Shown piece after piece: positions 7,834-16,408 of a stretch of 64,000 nt of DNA; the stretch's first letter is position 1; each line of letters starts with the position of its first letter. The translations under genes and the position numbers were made by a program. The DNA comes from CAWAYR01 sp050250955 (GTDB taxonomy: Bacteria > Acidobacteriota > Vicinamibacteria > Vicinamibacterales > UBA2999). The stretch lies in NCBI GenBank assembly GCA_050250955.1, contig JBFWNR010000005.1:260190-324189 (forward strand), given 5' to 3'. Below the pieces are notes generated by a model. The model saw nothing but the letters and a program-made list of their open reading frames with translations. It had not been told where the DNA came from and did not search any database.

Positions 7834-10689
7834 ATGACCACAATCAGGGCCTTGGGGACGTGGCTCGGCGCCGTCCTGCTGGCGACCGTTGCCGCCACGG
7901 CCGGCGCCCAGACCACGACCGGAACGATCCTCGGCGACGTCAAGGACAGCACCGGCGGGTCGCTGCCCGGTGTGACGGTCACCGCGGTGAACCAGGCCAA
8001 CGGCCTCACCCGCGAGACCGTCACCGACGAGCTCGGTACCTACCGCTTCGCGGCGCTGCCGCCCGGCGTCTATACCGTCCGGGCGTCGCTCACCGGCTTC
8101 AAGGAAGCGTCGCGGGCCGACCTGCGGCTGGCGATCAATTCCCAGCTCGTCGCCCCGTTCACGCTCGAAGTCGGCGGGCTCGAAGAGACGATCACCGTCA
8201 CCGAGCAGGCACCGCTGGTCGACACCACCGAAAACGTCGTCCGCACCCTGGTCGACACCCAGCAGATCGCCAACCTGCCGCTCAAGTCGCGCGACTTCCT
8301 CGACTTGACGCTGCTCGCCCCGGGCGTCGTCTCGGACCAGGGCTCGGCCTCCAGCGGCCAGACCGACTCGATCTCGTTCGGCGGCATGAGCGAGAACTAC
8401 AAGTCGATCTGGCTCGAGGGGGTGGACTTCAACGACGAGGTCACCGGTGGCGGCAGCTCGCTGTCGTCGGCGACGCGCATCGCCCTGGCGCAGGAAGCGA
8501 TCCAGGAGTTCCAGGTGATGGCCAACTCCTACACCGCCGAGTTCGGCCGTTCGGCGTCGGGCGCCATCAACATCCTCACCAAGTCGGGCGGCAACCAGAT
8601 CCGCGGCAGCGCCTTCTACTTCCGCAGAGACGACGCCTTCGACAAGCCCAACTACTTCGCCGAGATCGTGCCGCCGTTCAAGATCGAGCAGTACGGCGCC
8701 ACGGTCGGCGGTCCGGTGGTGCAGAACCGGCTCTTCTACTTCGGCTCGTGGGAAAAGCGCGCCAACAACCGCTCGGTGCAGGTCAACATCCCGGTCAGCA
8801 TCCGCGAGTTCGTGTCGTCGCTCGGCTACGACACCCGCACCGACATCCCGGTGACGACCAGCGAGAACAACGTGTTCGTCAAGGGCACGTTCCTCGCCAG
8901 CCAGCGCAACACCGTGAACGTCAGCTACATGTACGATCACCGCGACCTCTTCAACCAGCAGACCGGCGGCAACAGCGCCGGCGACCACGGCTACGACGAC
9001 CAGCGCCGCGCCTGGTTCGTGGTCGGCAACCTCACCTCGGTGCTGCGCAACAACCTGGTCAACGAGCTGCGGGTCAGCGCCTCGCACCAGGCGCTGGACC
9101 GCGTGCTGCCCGCCGGCTCGACCAGCAAGCCCGAAATCCGCTTCCCGACCGTGCAGTTCGGCCGTGCCAGCAACGTGCCGCAGGCCCGTTCGCAGGACAA
9201 CTACATCGTCACCAACGCGACCAGCCTGAACTTCGTCGCCAAAGGCTCGCACGACCTCAAGTTCGGCTTCGAGGCCAACATCGTCCCGACGACGAGCACC
9301 ATCAACCAGTCCTTCAACGGCCTGTTCGAGTTCCTGCGCGACACGCCGGTGGTCGCCGGCGACGCCACGACGCTGCCCTTCCGCTTCACCCAGGGCATCG
9401 AGCTGCGCGGCGAGCTGGCGGCGCTGACCCGCGACGTCAACATCTACTCCGCCTTCGTCAACAACCAGTGGCGGCCGGTCAACAACCTGACCCTCAACAT
9501 CGGCGTCCGTTACGACTGGCAGCTGTGGCGCGGCGACCTGAACGGCCAGGACATCCCCGACGACGTCGCCATCGAGCAGTTCTGGATCCGGCACATCACC
9601 GGCGACCTGCGCGGGCAGAACTTCAAGCCGGTGCCCAACGACAAGAACAACATCGCGCCGCGGCTCGGCCTCACCTGGGACCCGATGAGCGACGGGCGCA
9701 CCGTGGTGCGGGCCGGCTACGGCATCTACTACGACCAGATCAACACCACGACGATGCGCGGCGTCGTCGCCGGCTATCCCGGCTTCATCACCAGCCAGAT
9801 CGCCAACGACTCGCGGTCCGGAGCGCGCATCCCCAACGACTTCTTCCCCAACCTGCCGACGCGGAGCTTCCCGGAGTCGGTCGGTGCGGCCTTCCGGATC
9901 GCCAGCGACTCGGCCGAGTCGCCCTACACCCACCAGATGACCCTGGGCGGCACGCGCCAGCTCGGCAGCCAGTACGCGGTGTCGTTCGACTACGTCTACA
10001 TGCGCGGCGAGAGCTTCCCGGTGACCCGCAACGTCAACGCCCGCCAGGCCGATGGCACCTTCCCGCTCATCGCCGCCGGCACTCGGCTGCTGCTCTACGA
10101 CGATGCCGCGCCGATGCGCATCCACCAGGCGCAGCTACGGCTGCAGAAGCGGTTCGCCAACCGGCTCGGCTTCCTCGTCGGCTACACGCTGGGCAGCGCC
10201 AAGACCGTCGCCAACAACGGCACGCTGTCGAACCACTACGACGTGATGGCCGACTGGGGGCCGACCGACAACGACGTGCGGCACCGGTTCGTGTCCAACG
10301 TGATTTACGAGCTGCCGTGGGGGTTCCAGGCCGGGACCATCGTCACCGCCAACTCGGCGCCGCCCTACAACATCACGCTCGGCACCGACGCCAACCGGGA
10401 CGGCGACAACAACGACCGCCCGGCCGGCACCGGGTTCAACGCCGGGCGCGGCGATCGCTTCTTCCAGACCGATCTGCGCCTGTCCAAGCGGGTGACCTTC
10501 CGCCGCGTCACCGGCGAGGTGCTGTGGGAGATGTTCAACGTGTTCAACACGGTGAACCTCAACAACTTCAACGGCAACCAGCTGTCGGCGCCGGGCCAGA
10601 CCGCCATCGGCCGGCCGACCGGGTTCGGCACGGCGCGGCAGGCGTTCGACCCGTTCCAGGCGCAACTCGGCTTCAAGCTGCTGTTCTAG
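7834..10689 (+). CDS. TonB-dependent receptor with carboxypeptidase-regulatory-like domain
   Basis: 951 residues. Signal peptide (residues 1-26, ending near AGAQ), then a carboxypeptidase-regulatory-like beta-sandwich (GTILGDVKDSTGGSLPGVTV ... TYRFAALPPGVYTV), a plug domain (QQIANLPLKSRDFLDLTLLAPG; FQVMANSYTAEFGRSASGAI) and a long outer-membrane beta-barrel ending in an aromatic C-terminus (LGFKLLF). This is the Oar/SusC-like receptor type amplified in Acidobacteria, thought to import oligosaccharides, peptides or other large nutrients with TonB energy. The ligand is unknown. ATG 7834 is preceded by GGAGG at 7823-7827, which decides the start over an in-frame ATG-like codon 30 bases upstream. 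It stands alone, with a hairpin after it. Confidence 0.92.
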   Translation: MTTIRALGTWLGAVLLATVAATAGAQTTTGTILGDVKDSTGGSLPGVTVTAVNQANGLTRETVTDELGTYRFAALPPGVYTVRASLTGFKEASRADLRLAINSQLVAPFTLEVGGLEETITVTEQAPLVDTTENVVRTLVDTQQIANLPLKSRDFLDLTLLAPGVVSDQGSASSGQTDSISFGGMSENYKSIWLEGVDFNDEVTGGGSSLSSATRIALAQEAIQEFQVMANSYTAEFGRSASGAINILTKSGGNQIRGSAFYFRRDDAFDKPNYFAEIVPPFKIEQYGATVGGPVVQNRLFYFGSWEKRANNRSVQVNIPVSIREFVSSLGYDTRTDIPVTTSENNVFVKGTFLASQRNTVNVSYMYDHRDLFNQQTGGNSAGDHGYDDQRRAWFVVGNLTSVLRNNLVNELRVSASHQALDRVLPAGSTSKPEIRFPTVQFGRASNVPQARSQDNYIVTNATSLNFVAKGSHDLKFGFEANIVPTTSTINQSFNGLFEFLRDTPVVAGDATTLPFRFTQGIELRGELAALTRDVNIYSAFVNNQWRPVNNLTLNIGVRYDWQLWRGDLNGQDIPDDVAIEQFWIRHITGDLRGQNFKPVPNDKNNIAPRLGLTWDPMSDGRTVVRAGYGIYYDQINTTTMRGVVAGYPGFITSQIANDSRSGARIPNDFFPNLPTRSFPESVGAAFRIASDSAESPYTHQMTLGGTRQLGSQYAVSFDYVYMRGESFPVTRNVNARQADGTFPLIAAGTRLLLYDDAAPMRIHQAQLRLQKRFANRLGFLVGYTLGSAKTVANNGTLSNHYDVMADWGPTDNDVRHRFVSNVIYELPWGFQAGTIVTANSAPPYNITLGTDANRDGDNNDRPAGTGFNAGRGDRFFQTDLRLSKRVTFRRVTGEVLWEMFNVFNTVNLNNFNGNQLSAPGQTAIGRPTGFGTARQAFDPFQAQLGFKLLF

Positions 10690-10717
10690 CCTGGCGGCTC
10701 GAGCCGTCCGAAGACGC

Positions 10718-10747
10718 ACGGGCCCGGTGACCTCTCGCCGGGCCCGT
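10718..10747 (+). terminator. GC hairpin after the TonB receptor
   Basis: Perfect 10-bp stem ACGGGCCCGG / CCGGGCCCGT with a 10-base loop, 28 bases after the stop codon. There is no T-run behind it, so it is a terminator-like or 3'-end-stabilising hairpin. Confidence 0.5.
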
Positions 10748-10826
10748 CGTCCGTACGCCGGAGGGGCCCGCGTCGGTCGCCCACCTCATCAGCAGCCGGG
10801 CGGCGACACCGGCGGCGGGATGCGAA

Positions 10827-10950
10827 GGTGGGAAACCCGCCGGCAGGTCCGTCTATCCGAGCGACCTTGCCCGGCCCCGATGTCCGGGGGGAGATCGGCC
10901 CGGCGCCAGGCTTCCCTAAGCCTGGCTGTCGGGGTGGCCGGGCGAGGTCG
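10827..10950 (+). ncRNA. Candidate structured RNA, unidentified
   Basis: Within the 344-base gap before the sigma-factor gene, several helices can be drawn: GGTGGG-AAA-CCCGCC (10827-10841); GGCAGGTC (10842-10849) with GACCTTGCC (10863-10871); a 15-bp stem between 10862-10876 and 10936-10950; and a perfect 9-bp hairpin GCCAGGCTT-CCCT-AAGCCTGGC (10905-10926). The second helix and the 15-bp stem share bases 10863-10871, so they exclude each other. Two helices contain U-G pairs that are valid only in RNA read rightward, arguing for the plus strand. I cannot match it to a known riboswitch or small-RNA family. It may be a 3'-UTR element of the receptor mRNA or an independent RNA. Confidence 0.35.
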
Positions 10951-10977
10951 TTCGTCCCCGCGGCGCCGCCGCAGCGC

Positions 10978-11007
10978 TTGAGTCCGGACCGGCTGGCACT
11001 TGATAAT
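10978..11007 (+). promoter_or_regulatory. Sigma70-like promoter of the ECF/CHAT cluster
   Basis: TTGAGT (10978-10983), an 18-base spacer, and GATAAT (11002-11007) within TTGATAAT. Transcription from about 11014 would leave a leader of about 20 bases before the GTG start at 11034. AT-rich hexamers stand out in this very GC-rich gap. Confidence 0.5.
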
Positions 11008-11033
11008 CCCGGTCCCGACCCGCCGGTGTCCCC

Positions 11034-11867
11034 GTGCCCCCGTCCGACCTCTACAGCGCGTACGCCTCGACGATCGAAGCGGCGCTGGCGCAGGCCTGCC
11101 GTGCCAACCGGCTGGCCCACGACGCCGCCGACGAGTTCCGATCGTGGGCGCGTCTGCGCCTGCTCGACAACGACCAGGCCGTGCTGCGCAAGTTCGAGGG
11201 GCGCAGCACCCTGCGCACCTTCCTGATCACGGTCGTCCAGCGGCTGTATCTCGACTGGCGCAACGCCGAGTGGGGCAAGTGGCGCCCCAGCGCCGAGGCA
11301 CGCCGCCTGGGCGTGGTCGCCGTCGAACTCGAACGCATGGTGACGCGCGACCGGCTGACCTACGACGAAGCGGCGCAGACGCTGGCGGCGCGCGGGGTCG
11401 CGACCGTGGCCGAGAGCGACGCGACCTGGCGCCGGTTGCCGCGCCGGCCGTCGCGCCGGCGCGTCGACGAAGCCCTCCTGGCCGCGGTGCCGGGGTCGTC
11501 ACGAGCCAGCGACGGCGTCGATGCCGATGAAGCCGGGGCCGCGGCGGCGACGATCGCCCGAGCCTTGACCCAGGCGATGCAGGCGCTGCCGGCCGACGAT
11601 CAGGTGCTCCTGCAGCTCCGCTACTGGGGCAGCCAGCCGGTGTCGCGGATCGCCGCGATGACCGGCGAGGATCAGAAGCTGCTCTATCGCCGGTTCGATC
11701 GCATCGCCGCCCACCTGCGCCGCACGCTCGAGGCGCAGGGCGTCGACGTGGCCGGCGTCAACGAGGTGGCCGGGCTGCTGGCCGGACCACCGCCCGAGGT
11801 CGTGCCGACGGAAATCGGCCCGATGGGTCCGTCCACCCAGGTGAGGCCGGGGGAGGACCATGACTGA
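11034..11867 (+). CDS. ECF-like RNA polymerase sigma factor
   Basis: 277 residues. Region 2 is recognisable in KFEGRSTLRTFLITVVQ followed by RLYLDWRN, the usual ECF core-binding and -10-recognition segment. Region 4 is LPADDQVLLQLRYWGSQPVS with RIAAMTGEDQKLLYRRFDRI, a helix-turn-helix for the -35 element. The linker between the two regions is long (about 100 residues) and includes a helical insert (LTYDEAAQTLAARGV), unlike a minimal ECF factor. The start is GTG at 11034 behind a promoter at 10978-11007; no clear Shine-Dalgarno sequence is visible. The 3' end overlaps the anti-sigma-like gene by 8 bases, so the two are translationally coupled and probably functionally paired. It likely directs its own cluster (inference). 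Confidence 0.85.
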   Translation: MPPSDLYSAYASTIEAALAQACRANRLAHDAADEFRSWARLRLLDNDQAVLRKFEGRSTLRTFLITVVQRLYLDWRNAEWGKWRPSAEARRLGVVAVELERMVTRDRLTYDEAAQTLAARGVATVAESDATWRRLPRRPSRRRVDEALLAAVPGSSRASDGVDADEAGAAAATIARALTQAMQALPADDQVLLQLRYWGSQPVSRIAAMTGEDQKLLYRRFDRIAAHLRRTLEAQGVDVAGVNEVAGLLAGPPPEVVPTEIGPMGPSTQVRPGEDHD

Positions 11868-12759
11868 TTCATCCCGAGACCGGCGACTCGATGCCGAGAC
11901 CCTGGCCGCCTACGTCGATGGCCGACTCCCCCCGGAGGCGCGCGCCAGGGTCGATGCCGAGATCGCCGCGGATCCAGATCTCTGCGAGTGGCTGACCGGC
12001 ACGCTGACGGCGGTCGACGCGTTGAAGGAGCACCCGGCCCCGGCCCGGTTACCGGTGCCGGACCGGCCGCTCGTCGAGGCCGGTAGCCGGGGGCGTGCGC
12101 CGCGCTGGGCGATGGCCGCGGGAGCGGCGCTGGCCGGCGCCACGGTGGTGCTCCTCGTCACCGGATTGCCGCCGTCGTGGCGGTCGCGGCCGTCGAACCG
12201 GCCCGCGATCGCCGATCTCATCGCCGTGGCCGGGACCGAACGCTTCATCGAGGCGCGCTTCTCCGGCGGGTTCCCGCACGTCGCCCGCCCGCCGGTCATG
12301 CGTGGCCGCGAGGCGGCGGCGAACCAGCACCTCGAGTTGCTGGCCGTCGCCGATGAGCTGCGCCGTCGCGCGGCCGGGGACGGCGACCCCGACGTCAGGC
12401 GGGCCTGGGGCATCGTCCAGCTCATGGCCGGTGACCTCGACAACGGCGTCGCGACGTTGCGCGCGCTGCATGACCAACGCCCCAACGACTCCGCGGCCAG
12501 CGACCTCGCCGCCGGGCTGGTCGAACTGGGCCGCGCGACCGGCGACCGGCGGGCGCTCGCCGAGGCCCACGAGCTGCTGGCACCCCTCGTCGCGGGACCG
12601 GCGCCGCCGGCCGAGGCGCTGTTCAACGACGCACTGGCGCTCGACGCCCTGGGCCTGCCGGCGGCCGGCGCGGCGTGGCGGCGCGTCGTGGCGACGGACC
12701 CCGACCCGGGCTGGCGCGCCGAGGCGACCGAGCGGCTCCGCCGCTGGCCCCGACCGTGA
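11860..12759 (+). CDS. Membrane-anchored anti-sigma-factor-like protein with TPR-like C-terminus
   Basis: 299 residues. The N-terminal 70 residues (LDAETLAAYVDGRLPPEARA) resemble the cytoplasmic anti-sigma domain of zf-HC2-type regulators, but the usual His-x3-Cys-x2-Cys zinc site is absent. One transmembrane helix follows at about residues 84-103 (WAMAAGAALAGATVVLLVTG). The rest is helical and TPR-like, ending in a hairpin EALFNDALALDALGLPAAGA that closely resembles a TPR segment in the CHAT protein next door. The topology predicts a periplasmic sensor domain. It overlaps the sigma-factor gene by 8 bases and ends 7 bases before the CHAT gene. Function as anti-sigma factor is inferred from position and the N-terminal pattern. 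Confidence 0.7.
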   Translation: MTDSSRDRRLDAETLAAYVDGRLPPEARARVDAEIAADPDLCEWLTGTLTAVDALKEHPAPARLPVPDRPLVEAGSRGRAPRWAMAAGAALAGATVVLLVTGLPPSWRSRPSNRPAIADLIAVAGTERFIEARFSGGFPHVARPPVMRGREAAANQHLELLAVADELRRRAAGDGDPDVRRAWGIVQLMAGDLDNGVATLRALHDQRPNDSAASDLAAGLVELGRATGDRRALAEAHELLAPLVAGPAPPAEALFNDALALDALGLPAAGAAWRRVVATDPDPGWRAEATERLRRWPRP

Positions 12760-12766
12760 CCCGGCC

Positions 12767-15709
12767 ATGACCCGACGGCCGTGGCGCAACGCGTGGCGGA
12801 TCGCCGTCTGCCTGGTGGCGGCCGGTTTCGTTTCGCCGTTCGACTCGCGCGTCGCCGCGCGCCCGCCGGTGCGGACCGTCGACGCCCGGGTGGTCGGCGA
12901 GCCGTATCGGCCGCGGCATCCGTCCGCGCGCCTCGCGCTCGAGGATCGCGCCGACGCGGCCACGCGCATCCTGCGCGCGCGGCGGCGTGGCACGCTGTCA
13001 AACTGGACGTATCCGGCTCTGGCCCTCGGGCTCGGCGACGACGTGATCGCGTCCGCCAGTCGGCGGCTCGCCGTCGGGCCGGACTACGAAGCCTTGGTCG
13101 CGCTCTCGGCCGCCTACCTGGCCCCGACGTCTGCCGACGACGAAGCGGTGCGCGCCGCCCTGGCCCTCGACAGCGCCGCTCGCGCCACCGCGCTGGCGCC
13201 GGCGCGGCCCGAGGCGTGGTTCAACCGCGCGGTCGCCCTCGATGCCCTGGGCTTCGCCCGCTGGCAGGACGGCTGGCGCGACTATCTGCGGGTCGACGAC
13301 GGCGGCGGCTGGGCGATCGAGGCCGACCACCGCGCGCCGGCGGCACCCGCAGGGTCGTCGCCGGCCGCCGAACGCCATCGCGTTGCGGTCGAGAGCGAGT
13401 GGCTCCCGGCGTGGGCTGCCGCGGTAGGACGTGACGACGCCGCCGGGGCCGCGGCCGCGCTCGCGGCGGCGCGGGCGGCCGCCGAGCAGCTGGTCGTCGC
13501 CACCGGCGATCGCGCGATGCTCGACCTGGTCCAGGAGATCGGGGCCGACCCGGCTCCCGCCGCCGCGGCGATCCATCTGCTCGCCCGGCACGACGCGTGG
13601 CGACAGCTCGACGCCGGCGAACCGCGTGCCGCGTGCGCGGCGGTCGGTGCCGGTGACGACGCGACCGACGGCGTGGGCGGCATGCTCGACCGGCTGCTCG
13701 TCGGGGGCTGCCGGTACTACGCGGGTGACCACCAGGGAACACGACGGGTGTTGAACGCGGCGATCGTGCAGGCCGCCGGCCGTGGATACGCCGGACTCGA
13801 GGGGCGGCTGCACTACATGGCCGGCGCTGCCGCGGTCCGTGCCGGCGACCCCGGTGCCGCCGATGTCCACTATCGGGCCGCGGTCGAGCGGTTGCGCCAG
13901 GCCGGTGAGCTCGGCTATCTGGCCACCGCGCGCGGGATTCTCGCCCGGCGGCGCCACGAACAGGGCGACGACGCGTCGGCGTGGGAGCTGCTTCGCGCCG
14001 CCTTCGCCGAGACGCCGACGACGGCCAGCGCCACCATCCGCTATTCGATCGTGAGCAATGCCCTGCGCATCGCCCAGGACGGCGGCCACGACGGGCTGGC
14101 GCTGAGCTTTCAGACCACCTTGCAGCAGGTCGCCGCCGACTCGGCCAACGCCACCCTCGTCGCTGACGCCCTCGTGCAGCGCGCGGGCACGCTCGCCGCA
14201 CTCGGGGCACCGCGCGAGGCCGCCACCGCGCTCGATGCCGCCCGTGCCGCGGTGACGCGGGTCACCGACGATCGCGTCCGGCCGGTGTCCGATGCCCTGC
14301 TGCACGAGGCGGCGGCCCGCGTCGCCGCCGCCTCCAACCCCTGTGCCGCGGGCCCGCTCTACGAACAGGCGATCGCCGCCGCGTCGGGCCGTCTGGCCCA
14401 GAACGTGCCGCCGCTGTACCGACAGCTCGCGCTGGCGCTCGAGCGGTGTGGACGTCTCGCCGCCGCGGCGGCCGCCTACCAGGCGGGGATCGACGCGCTC
14501 GAGGCGGCGGTCGCCACCCACGACGACCCGACCCGTCGGATCGGCCAGACCGATCGCTCCTGGGATCTCTACGGTCGCCTGGCGCGTCTCCAGGCGACGC
14601 AGTTCGGCGACGTCGAAGGCGGCCTGCTCACCCTGGACCGCGGCCGGTCCGTGCGGCTCGGCGCCCGCGAAGTCGCCGGGGCCGACCGTCTGCGCCGCCT
14701 GCGCGACCGGCTCGACGGGGCGACGGCGCTGGTCTACCTGGTGCTCGACGACGAGACGCTGGTCTGGACCGTCGACGCCACCTCGGTCGTGTGTCGCCGA
14801 CTGCCGGTGGGCACGGCGCGACTCGGCGCCCTCGTCGCCCAGTGGACGCGCCAGGTGGTCGGCGGGCTCTCGGACAGGGCCGTCGGCGGCGAGCTCTACC
14901 GCCTCCTGGTGGCGCCGGTCGAGCCGGCCACCCGGGGCCCGCTCACCGTCGTCGTACCCGACGGTCCCCTGCACGCCCTGGCGTTCAGCGCGCTGTGGAC
15001 CGGCAGCGCCTACCTGGTGGAACGCACGGCGCTGTGGACCGCGCTGCGGCTCGCCGATGTCGCCCCCATCGCGCCGCCGCCCCGGCGTGCCGCCCCGGTT
15101 CGCGCCGTCGTGGTCGGCGGCCCGGCGCTGGCCCCGACCTCGCCGCTGCCGCCGCTGCCGCTGGCGGCTGCGGAAGCCCAGGCCGTCGCGCGGCTCTACG
15201 CCCGAGCCGCGGTCCTGACCGGGCCGGCGGCGACTCGCTCCGCCGTCCTCGGCGCGATGCGCGACGCCGACGTCGTGCACGTGGCGGCCCACGCGGTGAT
15301 CCGTACGGCGCGGCCGTTCGACTCGGAGATTCCGCTGGCCGGCGACGAATCGTCGGCGTTGCGCGTCGCGGATCTGCTGGCCCTGCCGCGCCGTCCGCGC
15401 GTGGTCGTGCTGGCATCGTGTCGATCGGCAGCCGGTCGCCCGAGCGGCGGATTCGGCGCCATCAGTCTGGCGAGCGCCCTGGCCGGCAACGCCGCCGCCG
15501 CCATCGGCACCCTCTGGGAGATCGACGACGCACAGGCGCCGACGATGGCTCGCGAGCTGCACGGCCGCCTGGTGGCCGGCGAGCCGGTGGCGATGGCAGT
15601 GCGCGCCGGTCAACTGGCGATGTTGCGCCGCGCCGGTGCCGAGGGCGCGACACGGGTGTGGGCAGCCATGGTCGGCGTCGGCCAGCCGCACACGGTCGTC
15701 GGCGAATGA
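12767..15709 (+). CDS. Exported TPR-CHAT caspase-like protease
   Basis: 980 residues. A basic N-terminus and hydrophobic stretch (WRIAVCLVAAGFVSPF) look like a signal peptide or anchor. Roughly residues 50-650 are TPR-like helical repeats (for example RPEAWFNRAVALDALGFARW). The C-terminal 330 residues are a CHAT domain of the caspase/HetF-associated clan, with a His in VVHVAAHAVI (H842) and a Cys in VLASCRSAAG (C885) as the catalytic dyad, followed by GFGAISLASALAGNAAAAIG and TLWEIDD. CHAT proteases cleave partner proteins in signalling, defence or cell-death pathways. ATG 12767 is preferred to the open frame that continues upstream, which overlaps the anti-sigma gene. It belongs to the sigma/anti-sigma operon. 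Export of a CHAT protease would be unusual and should be checked. Confidence 0.85.
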   Translation: MTRRPWRNAWRIAVCLVAAGFVSPFDSRVAARPPVRTVDARVVGEPYRPRHPSARLALEDRADAATRILRARRRGTLSNWTYPALALGLGDDVIASASRRLAVGPDYEALVALSAAYLAPTSADDEAVRAALALDSAARATALAPARPEAWFNRAVALDALGFARWQDGWRDYLRVDDGGGWAIEADHRAPAAPAGSSPAAERHRVAVESEWLPAWAAAVGRDDAAGAAAALAAARAAAEQLVVATGDRAMLDLVQEIGADPAPAAAAIHLLARHDAWRQLDAGEPRAACAAVGAGDDATDGVGGMLDRLLVGGCRYYAGDHQGTRRVLNAAIVQAAGRGYAGLEGRLHYMAGAAAVRAGDPGAADVHYRAAVERLRQAGELGYLATARGILARRRHEQGDDASAWELLRAAFAETPTTASATIRYSIVSNALRIAQDGGHDGLALSFQTTLQQVAADSANATLVADALVQRAGTLAALGAPREAATALDAARAAVTRVTDDRVRPVSDALLHEAAARVAAASNPCAAGPLYEQAIAAASGRLAQNVPPLYRQLALALERCGRLAAAAAAYQAGIDALEAAVATHDDPTRRIGQTDRSWDLYGRLARLQATQFGDVEGGLLTLDRGRSVRLGAREVAGADRLRRLRDRLDGATALVYLVLDDETLVWTVDATSVVCRRLPVGTARLGALVAQWTRQVVGGLSDRAVGGELYRLLVAPVEPATRGPLTVVVPDGPLHALAFSALWTGSAYLVERTALWTALRLADVAPIAPPPRRAAPVRAVVVGGPALAPTSPLPPLPLAAAEAQAVARLYARAAVLTGPAATRSAVLGAMRDADVVHVAAHAVIRTARPFDSEIPLAGDESSALRVADLLALPRRPRVVVLASCRSAAGRPSGGFGAISLASALAGNAAAAIGTLWEIDDAQAPTMARELHGRLVAGEPVAMAVRAGQLAMLRRAGAEGATRVWAAMVGVGQPHTVVGE

Positions 15710-15727
15710 CCCAGAGAGGACGCGGCG

Positions 15728-16408
15728 ATGGCGTATGAACTGACGGTGGACTTCCTCGGCATGGTGGTCGTCGTGGACGAGCCCGGTGCGGGTCGTCTGA
15801 GCGTCGGCTGTCTCGACGAGCCGGGGCACGTGCACACCATCCACGGCCTCGACGGCGACGGCCTGGCGTGCATCGCGCCGCTCCGCCTGCGCGCGCCCGG
15901 CCGTCAGGTGCTGCAGGCCGCCGACGGCGACCGCGCCGTCCTGGTCGCCAACGGCCGGCTCTTCGACGTGGCCGCGGTCGCACCGCCGCGCACCGCCGAG
16001 GTCATCGCCGGGCGATTCGTCACCTGGTTCGAGTTGCGGGGTGGGCGCCTCGAGGCGCTGCCCGCCCATGTCGGCGACGCGCTGTCGACGTGGCGGATGC
16101 CGGGGACCGATGGGACGTTCCACCTCACCGATCGCCTGCGCTACCGCGCCACCGTGGACGCCGACGTGGTCATGGTCGATCGCGTCGGCCTGGCCGCCCA
16201 CGGTGGGGCGATTCAGGCAATCGTCACCGCCGTGGACCACGACTACGGCCGCCGCGATCCGGCGCTCGAGGCCGGGCTGCCGCTGACCGAGTTCGTCCAC
16301 TTCTACAGCCTCACGCAGGGCTATGGGCCGATTCCGGTGGCGGCGCCGCAGGCGGCCGGTATCGACCCCGGGATGCCGATCTGTCCCGTGGGCTACGTCA
16401 GGTTGTGA
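15728..16408 (+). CDS. Hypothetical protein of the CHAT cluster
   Basis: 226 residues, family not recognised. The sequence looks beta-rich (alternating VVVV, FVTWFELRG, ADVVMVDRVG), with no signal peptide and no transmembrane segment. Two features stand out: VDHDYGRRDPALEAG and a Phe/Tyr-rich stretch FVHFYSLTQGYGPIPV. The start is supported by AGAGGA about 10 bases upstream. It lies 18 bases after the CHAT gene, and its stop codon overlaps the next gene's GTG start, so the two are co-translated. A protein next to a CHAT protease could be its substrate, regulator or adaptor, but nothing in the sequence decides between these. Confidence 0.75.
   Translation: MAYELTVDFLGMVVVVDEPGAGRLSVGCLDEPGHVHTIHGLDGDGLACIAPLRLRAPGRQVLQAADGDRAVLVANGRLFDVAAVAPPRTAEVIAGRFVTWFELRGGRLEALPAHVGDALSTWRMPGTDGTFHLTDRLRYRATVDADVVMVDRVGLAAHGGAIQAIVTAVDHDYGRRDPALEAGLPLTEFVHFYSLTQGYGPIPVAAPQAAGIDPGMPICPVGYVRL

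Noticed and set aside
10827..10950. Cobalamin, c-di-GMP or SAH riboswitch
   Set aside because: The conserved boxes of these families that I know are not present. Only an unassigned structured element can be claimed.
15728..16408. Bacterial gasdermin next to the CHAT protease
   Set aside because: The size is smaller than typical, there is no N-terminal Cys for acylation, and I see no gasdermin-like pattern. Kept as an unknown protein.
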